The notes: generated by a model not told the origin, from the letters alone. Counted from the first letter of the stretch, positions 1-10,755 are shown. The stretch is DNA of 64,000 bases from Candidatus Kapaibacterium thiocyanatum (GCA_001899175.1 MKVH01000024.1:248001-312000); one strand, 5' to 3'. Program-made: numbers and translations.

Positions 1-1
1 G

Positions 2-442
2 GGCTTCGTCTGGACCGTTCAGCAGGGGACCGTCCTTGCCGGTCAGGGAACGCCCATCGTCACGGTGAAATGGGCCGATGCCGAAGCAGCGGGACGTCTT
101 GCCGTCGTGCGGACCTTCGAGGGCGGCTGCATCGACAGTTCGGGCAGCAACGTCGTTCTCGGTGTGCCGGTCGGAGTCGTCGAGGACATCATCCCGTCGC
201 ATGACATCCGTGTGATGCCCAATCCCGCATCGGATGCCGTACGATTGACGTGGAATCGCGACGACGACATCGTCGCGGTGGAAGTGGTGGACATGCTGGG
301 ACGGCGCATGCATCGGGCGGACGTGGACCAGCGTGATGGGTCGATGATCGATGTGTCGACGTTTCCGGCAGGTGCCTACGTCGTCCTTCTGCATGGACGG
401 AATGTGGCGAATACACTCAGGGCGACCTTCGTCGTCAGATAG
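2..442 (+). CDS. C-terminal part of a T9SS cargo protein with PKD-like repeat and type A sorting domain (5' truncated)
   Basis: Only the last 146 residues are in the window; the frame is open from base 2, so the true start lies upstream. The first part (about residues 3-60) has the W-T-V...G-Q-G-T...V-K-W pattern of the PKD-like domains found in Bacteroidota surface proteins. The last 75 residues match a T9SS type A sorting domain: an MPNPASD motif, a VEVVDMLGRR strand, the FPAGAYVV turn and a terminal FVVR. In this family that domain directs export across the outer membrane and is removed at the surface. The gene ends 7 bases before the methionine sulfoxide reductase gene. What the mature protein does cannot be told from this fragment. 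Confidence 0.85.
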   Translation, partial: GFVWTVQQGTVLAGQGTPIVTVKWADAEAAGRLAVVRTFEGGCIDSSGSNVVLGVPVGVVEDIIPSHDIRVMPNPASDAVRLTWNRDDDIVAVEVVDMLGRRMHRADVDQRDGSMIDVSTFPAGAYVVLLHGRNVANTLRATFVVR

Positions 443-449
443 GACTCTC

Positions 450-935
450 ATGTTCACCGTAACGGATACGGCAGGTCTTTCGGTCGAGGCCCGGTATGCC
501 GCACTGCACGAAGGTCTCGGCCATCTCGTCGATGGCGAGCCTTCGCTCATCGCCAATCTCGCCAATGCATCGTCCCTGATCTTTCATACGCTGCCCGACC
601 TCAACTGGGCAGGCTTCTATCTGTTCGATGGCGACGAGCTCGTCCTCGGTCCGTTCCAGGGCAAGCCGGCCTGCATCCGCATCGGCATCGGACGTGGTGT
701 ATGCGGGACAGCAGCGGCGGAGCGTCGCACCATCGTCGTACCGGACGTGCATGAATTCCCGGGTCACATCGCCTGCGATGCGGCATCCCGCAGCGAAGTC
801 GTCGTGCCGATGGTGAAGGACGGCAGTCTCATCGGTGTGCTCGATCTCGACAGTCCGTTGCCCGGACGCTTCACCGAAGAGGATGGAAGGGGATTGGAAG
901 AGGTGGTGGAAATCATACTCGATCAACTGCCGTGA
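450..935 (+). CDS. msrC: Free methionine-(R)-sulfoxide reductase (GAF domain, fRMsr)
   Basis: This 161-residue protein is essentially one GAF domain. It carries the fRMsr signature NWAGFYLF, then GPFQGKPACIRI, GRGVCGTAA and FPGHIACD. The three cysteines that define the catalytic family are present at C75, C85 and C109, so it should reduce free methionine-R-sulfoxide with thioredoxin as reductant in the cytoplasm. The start was placed at the ATG at 450 because an upstream extension would overlap the preceding gene and carries no homology. It follows the T9SS gene by 7 bases, but nothing suggests a functional link. Length and motifs are normal for the family. Confidence 0.93.
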   Translation: MFTVTDTAGLSVEARYAALHEGLGHLVDGEPSLIANLANASSLIFHTLPDLNWAGFYLFDGDELVLGPFQGKPACIRIGIGRGVCGTAAAERRTIVVPDVHEFPGHIACDAASRSEVVVPMVKDGSLIGVLDLDSPLPGRFTEEDGRGLEEVVEIILDQLP

Positions 936-1143
936 TCAGTGCCGGAACGAATGGTCGTGCGTTCGTCGAGAAGATGATATGGTTGATGGAGGATGATAGG
1001 TGATATCGTAACAAAGAGTAGTATTCGGTCCGGGTACGGTATAAGTTGGCACCAGATAAATCGCGCAATGTGTAGTGCCGTGCGGTTTACATGTATGTAG
1101 TTGTTGGCTGTAGTCGGCCGATTCACGTTATTCTGGGGGTACT

Positions 1144-1620
1144 ATGACGACCTTGTTTTGTCGTATCTCGCTTGCCATCATCTTGATAGTGATGGGAATG
1201 TCGTCGGCCTCGGCCGATATTCTGAAGATCTGGATCTATCGCTGTACCGATGGTGGGTGCAACCGATTGTGGGTAGCTGCCGGTGGAGGCGAGACTGGCG
1301 CCGAATCATGCGAAGAGGTTGGTAGTACTTGTTATATCGTCATTCAACAAGGTCTCCATTCCGCGAATGGGAGCCAGATCATTCCGCTCGGTCTCGTCGT
1401 GAATGGCAGGATCGACGGACTGGAAGCTCGCAATACTATTACATCCGAAGTCGATCCGTCGATACCGATGGGCGGATTCACGTTCATGTCGGGCGAAGCG
1501 ATGGTTCGAATCGTCGAATACACTAGCCAGCCACAGTATGTCGGTGCAACCATCAGTATGTCCGGTGTCACGTTGGCTCCAGACGGAAGCTTTACCATCA
1601 CGTTCCCGTACATTCCATAG
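1144..1620 (+). CDS. Small secreted cysteine-containing protein, paralogue A
   Basis: This 158-residue protein starts with a clear Sec signal peptide (hydrophobic residues about 8-22, cleavage likely after SASA). I do not recognise the family. The mature part contains the cysteines CTDGGC and an ESCEEVGSTC motif, then a beta-rich C-terminal half with VRIVEYTSQPQY. It is clearly related to the next gene: both have AD(I/F)L after the signal peptide, a C-x4-GSTC motif, a VRIV/LRIV strand and a short beta hairpin at the end. A GGGGG run sits just before the ATG. Base composition is visibly more AT-rich than the flanking genes, which suggests acquisition or relaxed constraint. Confidence 0.75.
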   Translation: MTTLFCRISLAIILIVMGMSSASADILKIWIYRCTDGGCNRLWVAAGGGETGAESCEEVGSTCYIVIQQGLHSANGSQIIPLGLVVNGRIDGLEARNTITSEVDPSIPMGGFTFMSGEAMVRIVEYTSQPQYVGATISMSGVTLAPDGSFTITFPYIP

Positions 1621-1628
1621 AGGGCATC

Positions 1629-2078
1629 ATGAAGAACATTATGGTACTTGCCGTGACTCTGCTTGTAACGCTCTGTCACGTAAGGGCTGACTTTCTCAGA
1701 ACGGAATACAAGAAGGTATCTTCTGGTGGTACAAGGACTTGGGCGGGAGATGTTACTCCTGGTAATCCATGTCCGCATGAAGGTTCGACATGTCAGCTTA
1801 CAATCACACCTGATGAAGCTGGTGTCATCGGAGAAATCGTTGCGGCTCCAGGCGGAGGATGGTTAGTCACAGTTGACGTGCCTACCCTCAACTTCAGTCC
1901 GGTCGGTTTCTGGTATCCGATCTCATTGCTTGCATTTCCGGGATTCATGTTCGGACCAGGTGAGTATCAACTTCGAATTGTGGACTGGCCCGGGAATCCC
2001 TCGTACAATGGCATCACTGTCCCTTGCGATGGTGCAGTAGTAGATGCCTCCGGAAGGATTACACTATTCGTACCATGA
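1629..2078 (+). CDS. Small secreted cysteine-containing protein, paralogue B
   Basis: This 149-residue protein has a signal peptide (residues 1-20, ending HVRA) and is a tandem paralogue of the gene 8 bases upstream. Shared elements are the N-terminal ADFL, the NPCPHEGSTC motif, the strand YQLRIVDWPGNPSY and a closing beta hairpin. It keeps the C-x4-GSTC cysteine pair but lacks the first CxxxxC pair of paralogue A. No known domain is recognised. It is probably co-transcribed with its paralogue and with the thioredoxin-like/propeller gene that follows. Secretion is well supported; function is unknown. Confidence 0.75.
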   Translation: MKNIMVLAVTLLVTLCHVRADFLRTEYKKVSSGGTRTWAGDVTPGNPCPHEGSTCQLTITPDEAGVIGEIVAAPGGGWLVTVDVPTLNFSPVGFWYPISLLAFPGFMFGPGEYQLRIVDWPGNPSYNGITVPCDGAVVDASGRITLFVP

Positions 2079-2159
2079 ATGGGCATGACAAACCCGTCTC
2101 GGAGCATCTCTGTCGTGCTATTCATAGTGCGCCGAAAACATTATAGTGGAAGATCGATC

Positions 2160-3689
2160 ATGAGACATATCCTTTCAATGATTCTGTTGCTTTCTCTGTA
2201 TTTCCTACCAGTCACTGGGCGAACGGCGAATGACCACTCGTACAATACCAGGACTCGTGTCGGCGACGTGGTGACGCTTCGTGGCGAGGACGAGGGGCGA
2301 GCCAATGTCGTCTATGTCTTTACCGATCAGCGGGCATGCTATACCTGTATGCTGACGCTGAAGAGTTTCTGCGAGGTCATGGCCAAACGACAGGTGCCCG
2401 TCGTGTTCTTCGTGAAGGGCCTATCTCCATCGTCGACGGAGCGATTCCGGAAGGAGCAGGACGTCGAGGCCACTATCGTCGGCGACGACATGGGAGCCTA
2501 TTTCGCATTGTTCCGTATCGAGAAACCGACGGTACTCATGCTGGTGAACGGCAATGGTGTCGTCGAATACATCGGTATTCCGGGAACAGCCAATTTCGAT
2601 CCGGCGGTCATTGCCGACAAGGTTGGAACACCGGATACTTCGAAGATGGGCGCGCGATATGCCCTGGAGGGTGTGCGACATGCGCGGATCGCCAAACGGG
2701 TGCCTCTCGACACGGCGCTCGATCCGAGCCGGAATACGAGTCTTAAGTATCAAGGCGAGAAGGGGCGATTCGCCCTGTTCGATCATAGCAGCCGAAAACT
2801 CCATATCGTTTCGGACAAGGGAGCGACGCTGTATACCGGAAGAATCGCCGCGAAGAATATTCCCTATCGGCCGTATGGCCCCACACTTATTGCCCTGGAC
2901 CGTGAACGTGGGTTGCTCGTTTACGATACGGATGTTGAAACAGTATACCCTTATCTGTTCTTCTATGACTACAGTACTCAGAATGCGGATACTCTCGTCT
3001 TTCCGATTGCGGAACGGCAAAGAACAACGCATAAAATATTGTACGACACCAGGTCTGGACGATACTGGATCGGCCGCAGGCCCTTCAATTCATCGATGGA
3101 CTTCATCGACGACGGGGCTTCCCTGTTGACGCTGAAGGACGGCACATGGCATCGGCAGGGGAGATTCGACAGGATCTATTTCGACGGATTCAATTCGAGT
3201 TATTACTGGCAGATGTTTTCGCTGTGCAAGGATGGATTCCTCGAGCTGCAGAGCATGTCGGATACGCTATATGTCCACGACCGGGAGGGCGAGATCGTGC
3301 GCACGATAGCCGTGACGCTGCCTCCGGAGCATCGCATCGAATGGAAGAACAGGATGAGAACATTGACGGCTTCGTCACCGTTGTCGCAGGTGAAGGCATT
3401 GGGCGATTCTCTCGTACGTCCGCTGAAGATTCTATGTGATTCGACATCAATGACTTGCTACGTCTTCTTCCAGATGCCGATGTCGCACTATACGGGCAAG
3501 CGCCTTCCGAATGGCGACAATCCGCCGGTCACCGTCGGCCGGTCCGTGAACATCGAGACAGGGGCCCTAGGCGAGGTCTTCGAGATACCGCTTGGGGTCA
3601 TCGTTCAGGATATCGACGATGGAATGGCGATCGCGACGAACTTCGGGTCGAAACAATCCGAACTGCTATGGCTCACATTGCCGAAATAG
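2160..3689 (+). CDS. Exported thioredoxin-like protein with C-terminal beta-propeller-like region
   Basis: The 509-residue protein begins with a signal peptide (MRHILSMILLLSL...). The frame stays open upstream to 2079, but the ATG at 2160 places the signal peptide at the N-terminus. Residues about 35-160 look like a thioredoxin/redoxin fold with the redox motif C60-Y-T-C63 after VYVFTDQR, and a later KPTVLMLVNGNG strand and cis-proline-like turn. The rest is made of repeated beta strands with DRERGLLVYD, FLELQSMSDTLYVHD and IVQDIDDGMAIA patterns, consistent with a 6-bladed propeller such as those next to TlpA-type modules in Bacteroidota. It may act on the cysteines of the two small secreted proteins upstream; that is inference from position. 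Confidence 0.7.
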   Translation: MRHILSMILLLSLYFLPVTGRTANDHSYNTRTRVGDVVTLRGEDEGRANVVYVFTDQRACYTCMLTLKSFCEVMAKRQVPVVFFVKGLSPSSTERFRKEQDVEATIVGDDMGAYFALFRIEKPTVLMLVNGNGVVEYIGIPGTANFDPAVIADKVGTPDTSKMGARYALEGVRHARIAKRVPLDTALDPSRNTSLKYQGEKGRFALFDHSSRKLHIVSDKGATLYTGRIAAKNIPYRPYGPTLIALDRERGLLVYDTDVETVYPYLFFYDYSTQNADTLVFPIAERQRTTHKILYDTRSGRYWIGRRPFNSSMDFIDDGASLLTLKDGTWHRQGRFDRIYFDGFNSSYYWQMFSLCKDGFLELQSMSDTLYVHDREGEIVRTIAVTLPPEHRIEWKNRMRTLTASSPLSQVKALGDSLVRPLKILCDSTSMTCYVFFQMPMSHYTGKRLPNGDNPPVTVGRSVNIETGALGEVFEIPLGVIVQDIDDGMAIATNFGSKQSELLWLTLPK

Positions 3690-3733
3690 GCATCGTCGGG
3701 GTGATCGGCTGCCTTCCGGACCGATGTCGGATC

Positions 3734-3750
3734 GTTCGGTATGGCCGAAC
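3734..3750 (+). terminator. Possible hairpin terminator after the thioredoxin/propeller gene
   Basis: GTTCGG at 3734-3739 pairs with CCGAAC at 3745-3750 across a 5-base loop, 45 bases past the stop codon. There is no T-run, so termination strength is uncertain. Confidence 0.3.
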
Positions 3751-3760
3751 AAGGATTTGG

Positions 3761-3786
3761 GAACTTACTGACCAGTCAGTAAGTTC
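3761..3786. promoter_or_regulatory. TetR-type operator: 12-bp perfect inverted repeat
   Basis: The 26-bp dyad has two perfect 12-base arms around a central CA; its core reads TTACTGAC-CA-GTCAGTAA. Size and symmetry fit a TetR-family operator. It ends 8 bases before the ATG of the TetR gene at 3795, so binding would block transcription or, if the transcript starts upstream, mask the translation start. Autoregulation of the tetR-fabF pair is the natural reading. Confidence 0.8.
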
Positions 3787-3794
3787 GTGGCGCT

Positions 3795-4388
3795 ATGTCG
3801 ACACGCGAACACATACTGGATGAAGCGGAACGCCGTATGCTCACTGCGGGGCCTTCCGCATTTTCGTTCTACGACCTCGCCGATGCTCTCGGAATACGTC
3901 ATACGGCCATCCACTACCACTTCCATTCCAAGGACGATCTGCTGGCTGCGTTGATCGAGCGGTCCTGCCACCGCGTCGTCGATCTCGAACGAGAAACGAG
4001 CGGCCAGGAGAACCCGGTACGACGTATGTCGACCTTCATCCAGGTCTATCTCAACAATGCGCGCCGCGATCTGATCTGCATGATCAGTTCCGTCACGGCG
4101 CTCTTCCCTCAGCTCGGCGAAGCCGTGCAGGACGCCGTGCGTTCGACCTCGCAACAGATACTGGACCTCCTGACGTCCATCGTACGCGACGGCCAGCGCG
4201 ACGGGTCGTTCAAGGCGGACAAGGCCGCCCATGTCATGGCATTACAGATCATCGCGAATCTCATGACGGGTATCCAGATGCGCCGTGTACTCGGCGACGA
4301 CGTGCTCAAGTCACTCGTCGACGGTATCTGGCGCGATCTCGGTGCTCGTCGTCCACGTTCCACTTCTTCATCAGAACATCATGCGTAA
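3795..4388 (+). CDS. TetR/AcrR-family transcriptional regulator
   Basis: The 197-residue protein has the N-terminal TetR DNA-binding domain: helix-turn-helix at about residues 24-45 (SFYDLADALGIRHTAIHYHF) followed by the typical SKDDLLAALIER helix. The remaining all-helical domain should bind a ligand and dimerise. A 26-bp perfect operator-like dyad lies 8 bases upstream, so it probably represses itself. Its last 8 bases overlap the start of fabF, giving translational coupling and suggesting that it senses or controls something in fatty-acid metabolism; the ligand is not deducible. There is no room for a standard Shine-Dalgarno sequence between operator and ATG. Confidence 0.9.
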   Translation: MSTREHILDEAERRMLTAGPSAFSFYDLADALGIRHTAIHYHFHSKDDLLAALIERSCHRVVDLERETSGQENPVRRMSTFIQVYLNNARRDLICMISSVTALFPQLGEAVQDAVRSTSQQILDLLTSIVRDGQRDGSFKADKAAHVMALQIIANLMTGIQMRRVLGDDVLKSLVDGIWRDLGARRPRSTSSSEHHA

Positions 4389-5637
4389 TCAACGTCGTGT
4401 CGTCATCACCGGTCTCGGAGTCGTCTCCCCGCTGGGCAACGATCTGTCCACGTTCTGGACCAATCTCGTCAACGGCGTGAGCGGTGCGGGGCCCATTACC
4501 CATTTCGATGCATCGCGCTTCAAGACGCGATTCGCCTGCGAGGTCAAGGGCTTCGATGCGGCGGCGGTGCTGGATCGCAAGACCGTGCAGTCGAGCGATC
4601 TGTTCGCCCACTATGCACTGGCGGCTGCGGACGAGGCGCTGAAGATGTCGCAGATGGACCTCGATGCGATCGACAAGGATCGTGCGGGAGTCATCTGGGG
4701 CAGCGGCAACGGTGGTATCGGATCGCTGCAGACGCAGATCCTCGACTATGCCGCCGGCGATGGTACCCCGCGGTTCTCGCCCTTCCTCGTACCGAAGATG
4801 ATCGTGGACATGGGATCCGGTCTGATCTCCATCCGATACGGTCTGCGTGGGCCGAGCTTCGCTCCCGTGAGCGCATGCGCGACGTCGACGACGGCGTTGA
4901 TCGAAGCCGCGCTGTATGTGGGTAGCGGTCTGGCCGACATCGTCGTGGCCGGTGGCAGCGAAGCACCGATCACGCAATCGGCTCTCGGCGGCTTCAGTTC
5001 GTCGAAGGCCCTGAGTACGCGCAACGACGAGCCGCAGAAGGCATCACGTCCGTTCGACAGGAACCGTGATGGCTTCGTGATGGGAGAAGGTGCGGGTGCC
5101 CTCATCGTCGAAGAGCGCGAACACGCCCTGCGCCGCGGTGCGCCCATCCTCTGCGAGGTGATGGGGTATGCGCAGACGAGCGATGCCTATCATATCACCG
5201 CTACGCATCCGGAAGGACTCGGAGCTGCACGCGGGATGCGTCTCGCTCTCGAAATCGCCGGTATCGATCCGGAACAGGTCGACCATATCAACGCACACGC
5301 TACGTCCACGCCGAAGGGCGATGAAAGCGAACTCGCGGCCATGCGAAGCGTCTTCGGTACGAATGCGAATGCACGCATCACGTCGACGAAGTCGATGACG
5401 GGACACCTGCTCGGTGCAGCCGGTGCCGTCGAATCCATTTCCTGTATCATGGCGATCCGTGACGGTATCATGCCGCCGACGATCAATCTCGACGATCCCG
5501 ACGAATCGACGGAAGGCATGAACATCGTCGCCAACACTGCGGAGCGCCGCACGGTACGCGTGGCCATGAACAATACCTTCGGTTTCGGCGGACACAATGC
5601 CATCGTCGTCCTGGCCGCTCCGGATTTCCGCCCGTAA
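4381..5637 (+). CDS. fabF: 3-oxoacyl-[acyl-carrier-protein] synthase II (KAS II)
   Basis: The 418-residue protein has normal KAS II length and the complete Cys-His-His triad: C166 in VSACATST, H306 in HATSTPKGD and H342 in KSMTGHLLGAAGA. It should condense malonyl-ACP with acyl-ACP in fatty-acid elongation in the cytoplasm. The ATG at 4381 overlaps the end of the TetR gene by 8 bases; the longer upstream frame is rejected because homology begins at RRVVITGLG. No acpP or other fab gene is adjacent, so this is a solitary fabF under an apparently dedicated regulator rather than part of the usual fab cluster. Confidence 0.96.
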   Translation: MRNQRRVVITGLGVVSPLGNDLSTFWTNLVNGVSGAGPITHFDASRFKTRFACEVKGFDAAAVLDRKTVQSSDLFAHYALAAADEALKMSQMDLDAIDKDRAGVIWGSGNGGIGSLQTQILDYAAGDGTPRFSPFLVPKMIVDMGSGLISIRYGLRGPSFAPVSACATSTTALIEAALYVGSGLADIVVAGGSEAPITQSALGGFSSSKALSTRNDEPQKASRPFDRNRDGFVMGEGAGALIVEEREHALRRGAPILCEVMGYAQTSDAYHITATHPEGLGAARGMRLALEIAGIDPEQVDHINAHATSTPKGDESELAAMRSVFGTNANARITSTKSMTGHLLGAAGAVESISCIMAIRDGIMPPTINLDDPDESTEGMNIVANTAERRTVRVAMNNTFGFGGHNAIVVLAAPDFRP

Positions 5638-5661
5638 GTCACATCCCGAGATGATTCCAGT

Positions 5662-5696
5662 ACGATAGTTCCGGTGTCCACCATCGGAACTATCGT
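5662..5696 (+). terminator. 12-bp perfect hairpin between fabF and the lamin-tail gene
   Basis: Arms at 5662-5673 and 5685-5696 (ACGATAGTTCCG and its complement) are perfectly paired around an 11-base loop. No T-run follows. It could terminate the fabF transcript, but it ends only 3 bases before the ATG at 5700, so it would also sit in the translation initiation region of that gene. Confidence 0.5.
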
Positions 5697-5699
5697 GTC

Positions 5700-7436
5700 A
5701 TGAAGAAGAGCGGAAGACGGCGTCACGGGACGTATGATCGCAGGAGCGATTCCGTCGCGTGCGATCAATCGGTACGATCCGCGATCGTATGGAGTGCGAT
5801 CGGCCTCATCCTTTCCATGTTGTTCCTGACGATTCCATGCGGTGCGCAGATTCGCATCAATGAAGTGCATGCGGTCCCTGCTGCCGGTGAACCGGAATGG
5901 ATCGAAGTGGTGAATGCCGGTAGCACCGGCATTCGAATGACATCCTGGTCCGTCTGCGATGCGAGAACGTGCGCGGGAATCCCCGATATCACGCTTCCTG
6001 CCGGACGCTATGCGGTATTCACCCGCGATACGGTGGTATTGCGTGAAGCACGGTACGTGGACGAACGTGCATTGCTCGTCGAAGTCCGTCTGCCGTCACT
6101 GAACAACGGTGTGGATGACGTCGTCGTCAGGAACGGGGACATCGTCGTCGTCGATTCCATGAGCTACGACATGGAACAGGGAATACGGGGCCGCTCTCTC
6201 GAACGCTCGGATTTGTCGTCATGGCATGCGTCGCGATCACGCGACAGTGCGACGTGCGGCTATCTCAACAGCATCGTGACGCTCGACCACGACCGGGCCA
6301 TCGCGAACGTCGGTATCGACGGTGCCACGTATGCGATACATGTACGTGTGGCGAACGTCGGTCGCAGCGCCATGCCATCGACGGTGCTCAGGGTTCTTGG
6401 ATCGATGTCGTCCGCCGATGGAACGGCGGCCGGGAAATCGGTCCCTGAACTGACGCCGGGATCATGGATCGACGTATCGCTGTCGTACGATGGGGTTCTC
6501 GATACCGCTACTGCGGGAGCTTCGGCGACCATCATCGCATGGTTCGACGATGGCGACGACCGTCCGGACAACGATACGGCCATACTGCCGATCGTCGTGC
6601 CGCCACGCAGGGGAAGCCTGACGATCACCGAAGTGATGTTCGATCCGATGTCTTGGCAGTGCGACTATGTGGAGCTGTACAATGGAACGTCGGATACCAT
6701 CGACCTGCAAGGCTGGTATCTGGCCGATACGCGCTCCAACGGCGTGTGGGATACGACGGATATCGAGACTTCCGTGACCCTTCGACCTGGAGCGTTCGCC
6801 GTCCTTGCGGCCGATACGTCGGTCGACGCCATGCTTGGGGGGGCGGATGATATGACACGTCGTGGATCCATGCGAAGAGGATGGAATCTGAATGCCGATG
6901 CCGGTGAAGTGTCGGTGATGACACCTTCCGGTTTCGTCGTCGACCGTATCCGGTACGACAGTCGTTGGCACAATCCGCACCTGCCCGAGCGGAGCGGAGT
7001 CTCGCTGGAGAAGCCATTGGCCGAGCTGTCCGGCATGGCCTCGGAATCGTGGTTGTCGAGCGGCGATCCGAGAGGAGGTACTCCGGCACGGAAGAACAGC
7101 GTCGGCTTGCCGTTGCCATCCGGTGGGAAGCTCGTCGCCTCTCCCAGCCCGTTCAGTACGAGAGCCGGTGCCCCGGCTCACCCATGTTTGTTGCGGTTCG
7201 ACATTCCGGCTGGTCAGGCCGTGGCATCGCTCAGGATACTGACGCCGGAAGGAATGCCCGTGCGTACGCTGCTCGATGCCGTCTTCGTCGGGACCATGGG
7301 CATCGTGGCATGGGATGGGGTCGACGATCATGGGGTGACGGTGGCACCCGGGCCATATGTCGCTCTTGTCGAGGCCGTGGATGCCGTATCGGGGGAGTTG
7401 TCGCGTGCCCTTTGTCTGGTCGTCGTAGGGGAGTAG
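5700..7436 (+). CDS. Secreted lamin-tail-domain protein with FlgD-like C-terminus
   Basis: The 578-residue protein has a long basic N-region and a hydrophobic segment ending in CGAQ at about residue 50, read as a signal peptide. Two lamin-tail (LTD) domains follow: residues about 51-150 (IRINEVHAVPAAGEPEWIEVVN) and about 305-415 (TITEVMFDPMSWQCDYVELYN). The last 110 residues match the FlgD Ig-like fold common at the end of Bacteroidota surface proteins (VRTLLDAVFVGTMGIVAWDGVDDHG, YVALVEA). Such proteins are extracellular and often structural or nuclease-associated, but no nuclease domain is visible here. Unusually, a 12-bp hairpin ends 3 bases before the ATG. There is no convincing internal start that would keep the signal peptide. 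Confidence 0.8.
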   Translation: MKKSGRRRHGTYDRRSDSVACDQSVRSAIVWSAIGLILSMLFLTIPCGAQIRINEVHAVPAAGEPEWIEVVNAGSTGIRMTSWSVCDARTCAGIPDITLPAGRYAVFTRDTVVLREARYVDERALLVEVRLPSLNNGVDDVVVRNGDIVVVDSMSYDMEQGIRGRSLERSDLSSWHASRSRDSATCGYLNSIVTLDHDRAIANVGIDGATYAIHVRVANVGRSAMPSTVLRVLGSMSSADGTAAGKSVPELTPGSWIDVSLSYDGVLDTATAGASATIIAWFDDGDDRPDNDTAILPIVVPPRRGSLTITEVMFDPMSWQCDYVELYNGTSDTIDLQGWYLADTRSNGVWDTTDIETSVTLRPGAFAVLAADTSVDAMLGGADDMTRRGSMRRGWNLNADAGEVSVMTPSGFVVDRIRYDSRWHNPHLPERSGVSLEKPLAELSGMASESWLSSGDPRGGTPARKNSVGLPLPSGGKLVASPSPFSTRAGAPAHPCLLRFDIPAGQAVASLRILTPEGMPVRTLLDAVFVGTMGIVAWDGVDDHGVTVAPGPYVALVEAVDAVSGELSRALCLVVVGE

Positions 7437-7615
7437 CACTGGGATGCCGGTAGATTCAGCTGCACTATAGGCAAATGGAGGGATGAGATGAACGGCAGTC
7501 GTGCCCGACGATTGAAAGTCGTGAAAGCGATGCAAACACTACCCAGGCCGATACTGGATACTAGTGTAATATGTCGTTCATTGAACTTCGTACGGAATAG
7601 ACGGAGGAGTCGGTT

Positions 7616-8347
7616 GTGTATTCAGTCAGCATTGATCAATTGGAATCCCTTCAGAGAATACTCATTGACGCCGCCACCTATGCAAAAGACATTGGTGAAC
7701 AGGAGGACTCCTATCAGTTCATTCGATCAGAACTAATGCGCGACGTAGTACTTAAGGAACTGATTCCGGATTCTATTCGCGCGTCGCGCGATCTGGGGCA
7801 ATTCCGGGCTCTGATGCAAAACGAAGGTGGGTATAAGGATCGCAGAGATGTCATATGGAAAAGTATGCAGGCTTTATTTGAGAAACTCGAATCGGGTTCG
7901 ACTGCACCTCATGCCGCACGTACATCCGTCGTTCTGGAAAAGTTCATTGGAGAAGAAGTTCAAAGGAACTGGGACAAGGCGCTTGGTCGGGCACATGATG
8001 ACCCCGAGGGTGCGATTACGATGGCGAGGACTCTCTTGGAGCTGGTTTGTAAGCATATCCTGGACGAAAAGTCAGAGGGCCCAATCGATGACGAGTTGCC
8101 CAAGCTGTATGCTTCTGCGGCCAGATTGTTGAATCTTGCACCGAACCAACATTCGGAGCAGTCGTTGAAACAAATCCTTCAAGGCTGCACTAGCGTAGTT
8201 CAAGGTCTCGGAACTCTAAGAAACAAGGAAGGAGATGCTCACGGACATGTGAAGATATACCGTCCCAAGGCACGGCATGCTGAGCTAGCTGTTAATCTAG
8301 CGGGCGGAATGGCCTTGTTTCTCGTTCGAACATTGAATGATGACTAG
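7616..8347 (+). CDS. Abortive-infection C-terminal-domain (Abi_C-like) protein
   Basis: The 243-residue cytoplasmic protein has no signal or membrane segment. Residues about 125-243 match the Abi_C pattern: a helical MARTLLELVCKHILDE region, KLYASAARLLNL, and the characteristic RNKEGDAHG motif at 202-210, followed by HAELAVNLAGGMALFLV. That domain is found at the end of phage-defence abortive-infection proteins and in other gene contexts. The GTG start at 7616 is chosen because a GGAGGA element lies about 10 bases upstream. The gene is clearly AT-richer than its neighbours and sits alone between a surface protein and ppk, which points to horizontal acquisition. A defence role is inferred from the domain only. 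Confidence 0.75.
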   Translation: MYSVSIDQLESLQRILIDAATYAKDIGEQEDSYQFIRSELMRDVVLKELIPDSIRASRDLGQFRALMQNEGGYKDRRDVIWKSMQALFEKLESGSTAPHAARTSVVLEKFIGEEVQRNWDKALGRAHDDPEGAITMARTLLELVCKHILDEKSEGPIDDELPKLYASAARLLNLAPNQHSEQSLKQILQGCTSVVQGLGTLRNKEGDAHGHVKIYRPKARHAELAVNLAGGMALFLVRTLNDD

Positions 8348-8628
8348 GATTAGGAATATCTGTGATCGAAGGCGTTGAGGACGGCCCGATGTATCAACGG
8401 ACGAGTTAGATTTTGGTGGGATGGCTGAATTTGTACGGAGATAGTGCAGCCGTTGGGGCTACAGAGACGAGGAGGTCTGGCAAGTAATGAAGGAAACAGG
8501 CGTCGTGACCGAAAAAGCCGGACGGACCTACGCCGGAACAGGGTATTCGGGCATAACCAACAGATCATGTGGAAGTCCGTCTGGACAAGCCTATCTTTAC
8601 CTGTTTTTGCCGGCATACCATCGCTACC

Positions 8629-10728
<2,100 letters not shown>

Positions 10729-10755
10729 GCGCCATCGCAGGGTGGCTGGTTCGTC

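Noticed and set aside
7488-7736. Short open frame with a GGAGGG element before the Abi_C-type gene
   Set aside because: 82 codons overlapping the next gene in another frame, with Arg-rich non-protein-like composition. A leader peptide cannot be excluded, but nothing supports it.
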